64,000 nucleotides of DNA, taken from Erythrocercus mccallii. Its lineage: Eukaryota; Chordata; Aves; Passeriformes; Dicruridae. The DNA is taken from the NCBI GenBank assembly GCA_013397435.1, contig VZRG01000030.1:1383477-1447476 (forward strand), in the 5' to 3' direction. The translations under genes were made by a program, and so were the position numbers. Below, in pieces: positions 12,658 through 26,400 of this stretch. The notes beneath the pieces are model-generated. The model worked only from the letters and a program-made list of their open reading frames with translations. It was not told the DNA's origin and ran no database searches. The number at the start of each line of letters is the position of its first letter. Position 1 is the stretch's first letter.

Positions 12658-15600
12658 GAGGCCAGGGAGGATCTGCAGCTCCCCTCACCATGGGGGGCCC
12701 ACCACAGCATGCCACACCAGGCCATTGTCACTGATACTCACCCCAAATGGCCCCACAATGGCCTCAGGGAACAGCAGCTGTGCTCTTGGGGAAAACCAAA
12801 CCACAGTGCACAAAGCCAAACAGCAGCCTGGGGTGCCCATTTGGATCCTACTTGTTCATATCCTGATACTTCCTTACCAAATTCCTCTCTCCAGTGGACA
12901 ACAGGACAGACAGAGCCAGACATTACTGGGGGAAGAGGGGGAGGTAAAAGTTATTGCATTTTTAGCTCTTTTGGCTGTTAATTATTCTTTACGCATAATG
13001 AGAGTATCTGCTGTAAAAAAATGTACGCCCAACCATCACATCACATTGACCTCAGCCATAGATTTGCAGGTCCAAGTCTCCTGTTTCTGGGTCGAAACCA
13101 CTTAAGTCCCCCAACACCAAGGGACTCAGTGACAATTTACAGTGAAAAGCAAAATCAGATCTTAGAGGAATCAATGTGAAGCATTGCAAGTACAAGAAAT
13201 GCATCTCAGCAGATGTGTGAAACAAATTCTTGTGCTTCATAACAAAGTGAGAAGAGGCTTGGTGGGCTCCTACAGGCAGGACTTGGCTTGCAGGCAGCTG
13301 GGCATGGCACCACAACTCTGTACCATGCCTTGGGCCACCAAAGTGGTTTACACTCTGTCTCAGTGTTTCCCAGCCAGCAGGGAAGGAGGGTGCAGGGAAA
13401 GAGGAGTTACAGACTCACTTCCATGGACCAGGAATATGTAATGTATGGGTCAATATGGGGCATGATTGGTCTCCTTTCCCTGAAGCAGATCTCTGCTTTC
13501 AAGAACCAGTGAAAAACTAATAAGCAAAATACAGCATCTATAAGTACCTGGTAACAGTATCACCTCTTTTGTGGATACAGACCTGAGGAAAGGGGATTAA
13601 AGGTCACTCTCAACCCAGACTCAGCCTGCCTGCTCCCACTCCATTGCACCTTGCATCCCCTTTACTCTGAGATGATGCAGGAGCCACCAGCTACCCCACT
13701 GGCACCAGAGGAACTGATCTCAGGAGACTGGATCCCACCACTTGGCATAGCTGCTTGTGCCAGGAAGCTCAAGAGCTGATTTTGGTTTGAGTGTGCACAG
13801 AACCCGGAACAGCCAGACATAGGATCAGGAATTTGAGCTGTGTGTGTTACCTGGCAGCTTGGTCTGCAGTTAGACCTGCTGTCCACCTCAGAACACATGG
13901 GATAGTAAGGCAAGGACTGGATTACAGGAGTCCTGGGATTCTGGCACAAGAACCTTACCTTTGCCTTCACCACATAGGCTCAGAGCCAACACAGTGGGAG
14001 GACCAGCTACAGGGAAGACAGAGCTAAGCCCACATCCAAATAGCTGCCAACAGGGACTTTGCAACAAAAAGACTCAATACATTAAAATTACTAAGAAAAT
14101 ACACCTGTAACCTTCAGCCTTCATGAAATCAGATGAGTAATCATATAAACTGTTGACTACTAGTTAGATAGCCATAGCAGAAACTCACTAATGCAGTTAG
14201 AAAATTTCTATTCTTAGTCTGAATTTGGATGCTCCTCTCTTGTGCACATAGATTTGATTGGGGAAGTTAAATAAAATCCATTTCCTTATATAGCAGAAAC
14301 AATTTAGGCTACAAGCATCCCATGCCAAAAGGAATTTCGGCCTAAAATTACATTACAATGACAATTCAGACATTAATTCTTTGTTTAAGCCTAGGAGATT
14401 AAGTAATTCTTAAAACACAATTCTTTTAATAAAATCAATAATGAAAAATAAATCCTTGTATACATAGAAAAGAATTATCGAAAAGTCTCTCTTTAGGAGG
14501 GAGAAAAAGAGTTGAACAGACTTTACTGAGAACTTACAGTATCTTATAGTTTGTGTTGCATGTTTCTACTATTTTTCTTTAAGACAATCCTAGAGAATAA
14601 TGGAGACTCTTTTCCCTACTACTGTACATGGCTTGGAAAAGTCTATATATAGATACATTTTGGTATATGAAAGCCAACTTAGAAAAAGAAACAAACGAGC
14701 TAGAATTCAAAAACCCAGTAAATTTTCTAGAGATGCAGCTGAGCGAGGAAGGTTATACTTTCTAAAATACCAGGAAACAGAGTTATAGTAATGTTCTTCT
14801 ACGGGACGTAACTACTTAAGTTCAAGTGTCAGTAAACCCAGGGAGCAAACATTCTAACTAATCTGCAGGCCACAGTCTCCACCCACTGCCTAGTTAGTCA
14901 GATCTCTTTTCATCCCTAACATCGATATAACTGATGAAGAGCAATAGGCTGATGAGCAAAGACTGACCTGGCAGAGCTGGGGGCACAGCAATCTGAAGAG
15001 GTGCTCTTTCCTTCTCCAACACCTTTATCCAAAAAACAAAAGCTCCTTCCAGGAGCAACTTCTGCAGACTCTTTTAAAGAGGAGGAATCATAAAGACACT
15101 GAAAGGCTGAACCATTTGCTCGCATTTTTACACTGACTGAGTGGCAATCTGAAGCTTCATGATCTCTCTTCTACTCAGCTGACTTACTCAGGAGTCTCAC
15201 TTGTATATTGACATATATATGTGCATCAATAATAACAGTGCACAAAAATGCAAAGAAAAAAATTATAATCAAACTAAGCACATCAAACATGAGCACAGGA
15301 CTAGCATCTCCAAACAGACATATGCATCCTGCATTTAATTCTGAGCACAGGAAAGTAATTTTAGAACAGTTCTGCAAAAGATGTTGAATCCACACATACA
15401 GTTCCTGTGATAATCCTGACCCAATGCATACACAAACCTCTACAGCTCCATGCAATCACCACCAGTGCCTGTGGTTCTAAACTGCAGTGTCAGTCCTATC
15501 AATGTCTTGGATGGCCAGCTGTTCAAATGGGACCTTTTTATTTGACAGAATAGCAACGTGGAAGAGAACACTGGTGGAATATTTACACACACTCGCAGAG

Positions 15601-16779
15601 AAAGACTGAGGCAGCTCACCTGACAGAGTCACGTTGGACTGTGTGGAATTTATCTCCAGATATGCAGATTCATATGGGGAGTCCAGGTCTACAATGACCA
15701 CAGGACACAGACACAGGTATTGTCTTGTGGCACAGCATCATGGTGGTCACAAAAGGTGCAGAGGAATCCCTTGTTTGCAGGCTAGCTTAGCACCCTTTTT
15801 CTGGCAGGGATCAACTACACAGCACCATGCTCAGCAATGAAGTTTCTCCAGTTGCCCCTATTTAGGACAGGATTTTCCCACGTCAGGTATTTTTTGTGCC
15901 CAGGCGCATGCATGGAGAAGGCAGTAAAAAGAAGATACTGTCCACGCTTTACATTGGAAGAGACTTTAAGCTGGTGTTGTGGTATTCAAGAAATTAATCC
16001 TAAAATCTCTTCCTAATGGTTTTAGAGGCTGCAAATCTATATCAGGAGAGAAGGAGCCCTAGAGGATAAAGCAGGTCAGAGCACTGGAGCTGAAAGCACT
16101 GTTACATGCTAGCACCTGCCCACACGAGGGTGGAGAAAAATGGCTGGCAGGCACTGCTAAAACCCTCCATGTCCACCTGGCAATTACACAGGTAATCACT
16201 TTTTTATCGCTATAAAAGTAGAGTAGTAGGCCCAGGAAATCATCCACAGAGCATAGCTAAACCACTAATACCAGCCAGCAACACAAAATTATGAACAGAG
16301 CCCAGACTAAATAAAAACAGAATGCAGTTCCACAATCTTCTGTAATGCTTGAGGAAGGCACATGAGAATTTTAAAAGTAATTTAGGGGGGATTAAAATTA
16401 TTTTTAGTAATTTTCATTAAAAAAACCCTGGAGTTAAAAATTAGTTGAGAGAGTTCAAACCCAACTCTGCAGTGTTATCACAGTGTATGTTAAATATACA
16501 ATAAAAAAAGGCTAGTTCATTACCCCTAATAGCATCTGTGAGTTTCTAAAACTGACATTTCTGTCGACATCTGAATTGGTCACTGGAGGTGGTAAATAAG
16601 ATGATTTGCCACAGATGCGAGGAATCAAATCCCAGAGCTGTGCAGAGAACAAATGAGAGCTCTGTTTGAGCCACAGCAGAGCCTTCTTTCCTCCCTGTTG
16701 GAGGCCAAACGCACCCACAAACAGCTGCAATAAAGCCATCGCATCAGTTACGGCCCTACCACTGCTGGGGAACTGCACA
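12658..16779. other. Non-coding stretch, no gene seen
   Basis: Unique-looking sequence with a modestly GC-richer part at 12.66-14.0 kb holding overlapping short frames on both strands. None shows a recognisable domain, consistent start context or convincing splice sites. Confidence 0.55.
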
Positions 16780-17420
16780 AAGTTGCATTTACTTGTTAAA
16801 AGTGATTGATTTTAGCTGCCCTCCACATCCACGTTCCACACAATTCCCCTGTATGCTATACCATCCGCTTAATTCTCCCAGGTTGGCTGCGGCATACCGT
16901 GACAGACAAAAATCAATCAAAATCACTCGATACGTCAGCGACCAAGGAAGAGCGGCTGCATGTCTGATCTCACCACTTGTTTTGCAGAATACTCTTGCTG
17001 CCTGCCCAGCTAGTGTGGAGACAGTACGTTTCTCCCCTTTCCAACAATGTGATCTTATCTCAGGCAGCTGGCCTGCACTCTGCACTTTCATTTTTATTGT
17101 GTGGGTTCTCAAACTCTGATGCAAATAGTCTGCTGAACATCCTCCCTCCACAGCATGTAGAGGCTTTTTTTTCCCTCTTCAGCCTCCTTCCACGCGGCGC
17201 ACTCCAGCGTCAGGCTGGCTCCGGCCAGCTCCCATTGTTCACATTGTTATTTTCATGTCAAGGGCGTGAGAGGAATTTTTTTTTCTTTTTTTTTTTCTGC
17301 CAGAACAACCATTTAAAGCCTAGGCCTTGAAAATACACTTGCCATTTGCAGGAAAAGAGTTACTGGATTCTCTGCAAGGCCAAAGGTGAGGGACAGAGCC
17401 ACAGAGTTAAAAAAAGTCAA
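16780..17420. promoter_or_regulatory. Putative enhancer or conserved non-coding element
   Basis: Within about 350 bp this block carries TGACAG (16900-16905, MEIS/TGIF type), ATCAATCA (16912-16919, PBX-HOX type), TACGTCAG (16931-16938, CRE-like), a perfect octamer ATGCAAAT (17119-17126, POU type) and two CATTGTT sites 9 bp apart (17233-17239 and 17242-17248, SOX type). It also has several CpGs in an otherwise CpG-poor window. The motifs are seen directly and their factor families are established knowledge. That they act together as an enhancer is inference. Short frames here on both strands look like by-products. Confidence 0.4.
17276..17297. repeat. T-rich run, 22 nt with one C
   Basis: Low-complexity T tract inside the candidate regulatory block. 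It could serve as a nucleosome-poor poly(dA:dT) stretch, but nothing shows that. Confidence 0.9.
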
Positions 17421-20400
17421 TGCTGATACAAATGAAAAGCTGAACCAAAGAAGGAAGCCATTTGCAGAAGAAAACTAAAACACCAAAAGTTTAATTTGTT
17501 CTGCAGTGGCCTACATAGAAGGCAAACTGCCACAGCAGATTAGACAAGTGGTCCACTGGGGCTGCCGTGCCAGCACCGCCGTAGCTATCTCTAAAAGCGC
17601 AAGAGAAATGATGCGTGTGACCTGGAGTGACAAATGGGAAGAGGTAAGTAGCCAGCTAATTGTGCATGGCTGTGCATGAGCTCTACAGGAGACTCCTTCC
17701 CAATACCTGTTTGAGAGCACTACCACCACTTATTCCTTCAGGTACTATGATACAAATGCTGCATTGTGCTGCAAAATTGCCAGTCTTTCAGTGGTAAGTC
17801 CACAGCATTTATTTCATGTGCCTCCACCTCTTGCAACTGCAGCCTGCAGCAGCTGACAAGGTGTTGGGAAAGGAAGCATATCCTTTGATTAGCTCTACAT
17901 TTACTATACTAACTTCACATTAAGGAGTGTAAAGGGGCTTCATTCAAGAAGAAAACCAGGAAGGAAATGAAAATGTTTCACTATTCTCTTCACAGGTTTG
18001 GGGGTTTTAAAAATATTTTTAGATATGATCTCCTTCACAGTTCAGAAAGCCTCAGGCCTGTCTCCTGTAACCTTGCTTTAAAATCTCTTACACACTGATC
18101 CTGCCTCCTCCTGTGACTGCTTTTATCACATCTTTTCCAACTGCTGCCACTGAAGAAACGGCAACCTTTCACATGATATTCCTGCCTGCCCTCAATTCTA
18201 TGCCATGTAGGTTTACACCTTCTAGTTGAATTTTAATCCCCTCTTTAATATAACTGAGTATCCTAGCAACTCTGATGGCTATTGTGATGTCCCTAAATAC
18301 CCCCACCAGGTTACTCATAGGAAATTGTGTTTGAAAGAAGAAATCCTATGAGAATTCATGGAAATCCCTCAACATTGGTAGGGTTTTCAGCTAATATGGA
18401 ATCTCCTACTTTGCTCTGTACCTCCAGCGTTCTTCATGCTCAGAGAACCAGTTCCCAATTTACTTTCTACTCCCTCTCAGAAATCCTTCAAATCCTTACA
18501 ATGCTCTTGGTTCAAGTAGCAGCTTCTCCTAATTATGAGTTCCCTCTTAATTTTTGTCTGCTCTGAGTTTCTGCCAGTCATCATTTGTTTATTCTGTGGC
18601 TTCAGGCATGCACCTTGTTTGGAATAGCAGATACCTGCATTTCCAAATCTTACCTCACAAGTTCAGGACAGGCTCCTTGCCTAGTAGCTCTGTATTTGCT
18701 TTCAAAGTCTTTTTATCAAAGAGGTACACTAAAAAGGTCTTAAAAGATAGAGGCACTTGGCCAGGAACTGGTTCTTCAGGACCCTACACTGGCCTTTAAT
18801 CTCCAACTATGCTCTAAGTAACTCAGCAAACAGTCAATAACAGGCACTACAACAATGAAAACAACAATTTCCCCTCATCACAAACAGCCAGTTATAACTG
18901 GCTAAAATACAACAGTTTTCACAAAGCTGTCTGGTCCTTTAAAGAAACCAACAAGCATATTTCTTACTCATTTGGGATATCATCCTCCATTTGAAGAAGC
19001 ATGCTGGGACCCCTCTGGACTTCACCAGGATTGAGGTGAAGCCCATAACTCATTCTTTTTGTGACTCTACACTATTTATTCAAAAAGCCTTAGATGTTTA
19101 CTGGTACCTTTTAGTCCTGGTAATTTTTTTGAATTTCAGGTTCTCAGGAGGCTTTAAATTAGATTCTCCAGTTTCTGTTAAAGAGACATAGATAGTAAAA
19201 AATTTATTTACAAAAGTCAGGTCTCCTTTTCTGTGCCAGGCTTAACTTAAGAGTTTTAGCTTATTTTAAGCAACCCCAGGTTTCAGTCGTACTCTTCTGC
19301 ATATTTCCGGCTAGATTCCATTGTGTCACTACGGATGGCCATGGGAGGCTAAACTATTGACCTTTCTCACCTCTGTAGGCAACACATGCATCTAAACTAC
19401 TCATCCCTTTCCAAACCAGAAGCTTTTTGCCTGCTCTTCCCTCACCACATCCAGCAAACCTTCCTCTTCCACTCGTGTTGCATATATCCTCACACATGTT
19501 TTCTGGATGGAACCTAGAGAATTATGGCAGTGGTACAAGGGCTGGCAGCAGAAGTCAACACCAGCTCTGATAGAGTACAATGAGTAGATGGGTCCCAAGT
19601 GTGCTCACAATGGTCACCTTAGAAAAACAATCAGCCTTTATTTCACCCTTCCAGGGCTCAGCCCTTCCAGGTGGGAGGGAAAGGAATGTGAGGTACCTCC
19701 TAACTAGCACAGGATTGGGAAGCTAAGTTTAGCATGACTGTTGGGTAATCCAGATATGAGGCAAACAACAACTGCTCCTTCCTGAGAGGAGCCATCCACC
19801 ATTAGTGTGCAGTCACAACTACTGCTACAGTCATGTCTCTCAGAGAAGCTTCTCTGGCTGTCCTGTCCTCTGACCCCACAAAGAGCATTTGGAAATTATG
19901 CCATTCGCCCCAAAAAGCATAAAGGAGTCAACACGTGTGCACAAGTGCATGCAGGAGTCCAGCGTGGAGCTACCAATGGTCTCTCCTAAAACCTTCCTTC
20001 ATGCTGGGGAGAGGATGACCAAGAGACTGACTGCTGGAGAGGAGCAGTAGATCTTGGTAAAGTGCTTTGCTACTGGCTGTTTTTAAAAATAAGACCAGCA
20101 ACATTATATAGGAAATTGAATTCCTCCAAATTTTGAAAAATTTATCTGATGTGGGAAGAGATCAGGTCATCTCCCTCAAGTACATGCAACAGAGCCTTTG
20201 AGTGAGATGTGCTGAGACAACTAAGCAGGGACCTCACTTTAAACAAAGACTATAACCACATAGTTTGTTCCCATAGTCCTCAGCCGTCTAAGCACCAATA
20301 CTTTTGTCTCAGGCTTTGATTAGTAAACCATTGCTTTATCTTACTGTTAGGCTTGCCCAGCTCTGTAGAACAAGATGAATTATGTTAGAAAAACATAAGG

Positions 20401-23400
20401 GAAGCAGACAGATAAAGTGCTGAACAATGTGAAAGCCAGACGTATGCTGCAGGAGCTCAGGGGGCAGGAGTATGGAAGGGTAGGTGGAGCAGGTGCTTAC
20501 TCTCTGTTCTCATCTAACCCGTGCCTCCTCTCCACATTCTTCCAAAGCAGCTACTGGGGTGCAGGCACAGAGCTCAAAAGGAACATTTCCATATCCCTTC
20601 CTTCACAGCACTTGCCACAGCACTGGCAGAGGCAAGCCAGGGCATAGCTTCACCTCCAAACCTTAAGGAGGAATAGGTGCATTTTGGTAGGCATCAAACA
20701 AGATGTCATGCATTTTGTCTAGGTGACACATTTCTCTGATGGAAGGATGTCAGGGACACCAGCTCTCCCCCCCCCCACCCTGAACATGTCCAGAGAAGGT
20801 GTAAGGCTCTCCCACTCTATTCTGTTTTAATAAACTTTGCTGCTTCTTTTAGTCTTATGCTCTTTTGTGCTCGTAAAATTCAGTTATAGCCACTACTGAA
20901 GTGTTATTAGCCACACTAGCAATGGGTATAGGTCCCCAAAGAGTACTCTCATTTTTCTTCCTTTTGCACATTCTGGACACTCACTGAGTAAGAGTTATTT
21001 CTCAATAAAGTTGAAGCTAATCTTTCCTACACTTTAACTCATCCCTGAATTTTCAGCATGCAATGATAAAATTGGAGGGAAAAACACCAAAAGAAAACAA
21101 AGAGAAAAATGGCTGAAAGGAATCAAAATAAACAGAAAAGAGCACTGGATTACATTTTCAAAACAGCTACTAAATACTCTTTGGATTTGTCAGCCTTCTA
21201 AAATAACTTGAGCTAAAAAATTTGCATTCTTTTTATTCCACTGAGGAATTGTGCCCTTGACTACTCTCTTACGCATTTGTTTGGGGTTTTTTTTGGTGAG
21301 GATTACATGAAGAATTAGACAAATTTATGAACTACCCAGAGAACACAATAATTTACTCACAAGCAATATAAAGAATACATGCAGTTAATCTGATATATTC
21401 ACAGCAGACCTATTCCTGTCTAACTAGTTCTTGAGAGACCTAACAGGCAAGGGTTCCCTAATGAGCTAGAGACAGAGGAGACTGAGGATAGAGTGGGGAG
21501 CACCACCCCATACTTTGGAGGCAACCATTCTATATCCTTGGAGGACTGGATTTCTGACTCTCAAAAGACATGACGAGAGAATGCCAAGAAAAGTGAAGAA
21601 TAAGAGTGGACCCAACCTACCAGATTAGGAATTTCCTATGGGAAGCCAACAAACTCCCTGCATAGGATTTGTGATTTCTCCCTGTTCCCTCAGGCAACAC
21701 AGTGCTACCAGAGGCATAGTCATGTCTCTCATTAATTTTCTTCTGCTTTGATACAGAAGACTTGCATTCTTAACCTCTGCGTTTTACTAGCTGCAGAGGA
21801 CAAAGCATGTTTTGTGCCAAATAAGGACTTGATTTGAAAGGGTTAAGTTTAACAGATGCCAATATAATTCTTTAAAATCACATCCAATCCTTAATTGCTG
21901 GTAATAAAGACTATTTGCAGCACACAGAGTTGCCGGGAATACTCTTCTGCTTCAGTGTTGCTGGCAAGGAAAACACTTGCCAACAATACTCATTTTTCTG
22001 TGGCACACTCTGCACACCCTGGTTTGGCTGATGCCAGGGTGGTAATACTGATGAGAGGGGTACACAAAATGCCTAAAGGTAGTACAGAAGGCTACCTAAT
22101 CTAACTATAAAAATAACAAGACCATGGTCAGAATAACCACCTCCAGACACTCCAGCCCCATGGGGCTGTGGGCTCAGGAAGGCATCTAAGCAAACTGCTC
22201 AGTCCCACCTTTCACTAACCAGTTGGTAGTTAGGGAGCTACAGAGAAGGAGGGAGAAGGGTGAAGAAATATGGGGAGGTAAAATAAGGTATGCAGACCAG
22301 GTGGTTGGGGCTGTCTGGAAGCACCTACTGAGCAGCCCTGTGCTCGATTCCTGCAGCTTGCTTATGCAACACATCTGACCCCTTGCTCAGACCTACCACA
22401 CTCTTCAAACTTACTATGCTATGGGGAGCAAAGCGAGGCAGCTGACTTCTCTGACTAGCAGGGCAACATCCAGCATGGGCAGAGCAAGTGTGCCACAGTA
22501 ACAGTGCCCATCCAAGGCACCTTTCTGGCAAGCCCCTGTCTTCTGTGCCCCTATTACGTTGGGCAGCTGGCCACCAACCACCTTACCATTCTCATCTTCC
22601 TATATTCTTTTGGCTGAAATGAGACACTTACCCAAACAGCAACAGGAAATTCTGGGCAAGAGTTCCCCTGCAGAATAAAGCAGCAAAGAATAAAGCAGCA
22701 AAGAATAAAGCAGGTGAAAAAAAAGAATCATAAAATCAATAGTTTGGCAGCATTCATTCCTTGAAAAAATTTCTTCTCACTGAGGAAGTTTCCTGAGAAA
22801 CACAGGAGCCACCACCTCTCACTTGTCACTACCATTGTCCTTCAGTCCTGGTGCCACATATACCCCAGTCCATACACACAGACACTTCTTTTCAGAGCAA
22901 TGTAATGCCTTGCTCTGAGGAGGCCACTCTATACTTACAGCCTTTGGAAATGAGCATTAGTCACCTTTCTTTGCCCTGAACAATGCTGTGTCCTCTTACA
23001 TGCTTTTTCTTGCTCCTCCTTGCTCACAATCCTCAGGGCCTCCACTTTCCCCTCCCCCAGCTCACCAAGGAGCATCCTGCCCCATGTGAGAGCCTCCTGT
23101 ATCCCACTACTGACCACAGGAACCTCCTAATCCTTTGTACTCAGTTTTGAGACAATTACAGATGCAATATAGATTGAGGCCTCCTAAGGCATCAGCCTAA
23201 ACACATCCTGTGACTTTCAGCTAACCTTCCACTAAGCAGCACTGTAATACTCACTTACAGACACTGTAAGTGCAGAAGCACTTTTTAATAGCAATAAAAA
23301 TAATGTTCTTTTCACTCTGCTGAAAACATGGAAGATTTCCAGAAGCAAGTCAGGCAGTCAGCCTCCCCTCAACACCCACTCCTGCAGGCGTGCGTAGGGG

Positions 23401-26400
23401 AGATGTTCACTTTCTGACATGGAAGCCTGTCATTCCTCCAACCTCTCTCTCTTCTCTGATGCCCACATACACACTCTTACATTTTTTTCCTGGATACCTT
23501 CCCTCCCTCAGAGATTGGCTGAACCACCGAAGCAGATCACAGGCCTCTGTATTCAAGGTGCAGCTCAAAAAGTAAAAAGAGCATCTTTTTGTAAGACCAT
23601 GGTAACATTCTAGGGTCTGGCTCAGTGAAAAAACATATCTGTCACCCTCTCCACACCATCATAAATTAATTTAAAGTGATAAAATTATTCATTCAGACTT
23701 TACTATCTCCTCTGATGAAGACTGCATTGGCCAATTACTTCAAGGAATGCCACATTACAAATGGAAACTCATTCACTGAATTGTTTTATAGGCCAGTGTT
23801 CATCAATTTTGCATAGGCTGCTTAGTTTTTAGAACTAATTTCTAATCCTAACTCACATTATAGACACACATCTCTGCTTGGATTAATTAAGATCTCAGAG
23901 AGAACCTTCTGCTCCATTACCCTCCGTTACTGATTTATAAAAGAGGCCATGAAGAAATGTTCTTAATGATAATGAAGAGGATATTTTATCCCTTAATTCC
24001 GTTCCTGTGCTTAAAATGCAGAGACGTAGATATTTCAGGGAATAAGGAGAAAATCTTTACTAGCTGCATGGCATCCTTCATTGGCAGATGCAATCCTTAA
24101 TTTTTCTCGCCTAACAAGAATTTTGGTTAGTGATCCTTCACCATATCAAATAGTGACTGATAAGAAGACAGAGATCACCACCACCCAACACTAAGGGGAC
24201 AGACCATCAGGAGCAGGAACTCATTTTAACACTAATGATGTGAAACAGCTCAAGAGGACCAAAAGCAGTAAAGGTCATAGGAAACTAAGGCCAGTACCAA
24301 CAGATGGAGACAGGATGACTACTCAGTTCCTGAGAGTAAGGACAAGAGGCATGTGGAAAGCACTGAGGAAAGACACAAGGCTGAGTTCTGCAGGCACTAA
24401 CCAAGATGCTTAGCCTCCTCCAGATGAGAGAAACCACCTAGGTTTATTCTGTACAACCAAAGTAAAAATGTCCACATCAGCTGGGAGCCACAGACCAAAA
24501 AGTTCAACAAGGTAGGTAGTGTAACATTGAGAATTTGCTCCTACCAAGCCCCTCACTGTTTGATGGGACAGAAATCCAGATCCCAGCAGGAGAAAGAGTC
24601 AAAGAGAAGGTGGAAAAGCTGAGTTACAGCAACAGAAGTGGATTACTGAAGTGGTCAACACAGCCACATTTCTGGCTCTCAGGACTTTGATTTAATTTGA
24701 GCGGTAATCCAAAACAACCTTATTCCCACTATGAATTTCCCATAAACAGGAAGCAGCAGTGATGTTGCTAAAAATGGCAGCTTCACAGCACCACAGAAGG
24801 GAATCCCAGGATGTTCCTCTCACATGCAGTCACTGCTCTGCAAATGTGGGAGAGTTGCAGACCTTGGGAGGACAGCCTGTATTTCCATGGGATGAGACCT
24901 TGGTAAAGAGATACACTTTTTCCCCAGCATATCCTCATTGCTTGCTTCTCTGCACCTCCCAGCATCTGCCCACAGCTACTTCCACATAAAAAATCAGACT
25001 ATCAAAAAAGGTTACCTTCATTTTAAATGGTTTACCTAATCTCACCCAATCCCAATTTTAACTATGTTGTTTTTGTAAAACTGAACCCAACTAGCAAAAC
25101 AAAAGTGTTTGTCTTTTACCTATCTACAACATCATCACCCACAAAATACACTGCCAAAACCAGGTCTGCTTCTTTCCAAAAACAGCAAGATAGGTGGGTA
25201 GCCTACAGAACCTACTGGAGGATTTACCTGGACTTACCTCTGTAGCACCTAGGAACTTCTCTCTCTGCATTTTATACTAATTGGGCAGAAATATAAACCA
25301 GAATTGATTTCCCTTATATCACACAAAAAAATGTAACAGAACAGATAAGCCCTGACTCCTTCAGAACCTCTAAGTGACATAAAAGAGGTGAATGGGCCAT
25401 GTAGGCAGTCGTGTGCACCATCAGGCATACTGAAACCATACCCCACTTGCCAGTTTGTACAAGTCTGCTAAAAAAGGATGCTTATCTGAGAGTGCTAACT
25501 GATATTTAGCATTTTTGAGAGATTTTTAACAAGAGATTTTGTGCCATGACTCAGTTAATGCCCTTGTTTCCAGTCTCAGGAATAAGAGTTTTTATGATTT
25601 TTGGATTAAATACTTCTGGTGTACAGAGAAAGTTATTCTGCTCTGCTACATTTTTTTCCATATTTTTTACTTCTTTATACCAGCTTAATTTTGCTAAGTC
25701 ATGATAAGGGAGGCATAAACTGAAGCAAACAGCATTTACATTAGTAGCTATAGAACAAGAAAGATATAACCCATGTTGTCTAGCATTTCTCCACCAAACT
25801 GAAGGCAAATTTTATTCTTGCTGAAGCCCTAATCCTATCTGAATTCTTCAAAAGACAGGCAGAGTTGCTCTGTCTTGTACCACACTGAAGACATACATTA
25901 CATACAAATAATTTGAGAAACAGATTATTTTGCAGTTGAGTTTGACAGATACAAACAAAATCATGCTAACTGGGTCAAAATGACATTCCATCACGGCCAC
26001 TAAAGAAAATAAAAGGAGAACCTGCTTTTACAGAGTACTGCCTGAAGGCCAGATTTCCTTCCCACTAGTGCCACTACACAGAGCTCTGATTCTGTAGGTG
26101 TTCAGAGCCAGACAGGACCTTTCCCTCAGACTGCTCCCTCAGAGACAGCTAATGAGAGCACCACTCTGCTACTGGGCTGACAAAAGATGGTGGCCTTTAT
26201 TCTACTATTTCATCGACACTGATGGCTCTGACCACTGCAGCTGAGTAAAGACAACAAAGATATGTATTTGTAGAATACTGCTGGCATTCATTTGCCCCCA
26301 CACACTACTATTTCTTACCCACCCTGTGTCCTTGCATCCTAGCCAGAACCTCACAGCTCCCAACAGCCAAATCTTTCCATCTGTTGCTAAGAGTAGTAAC

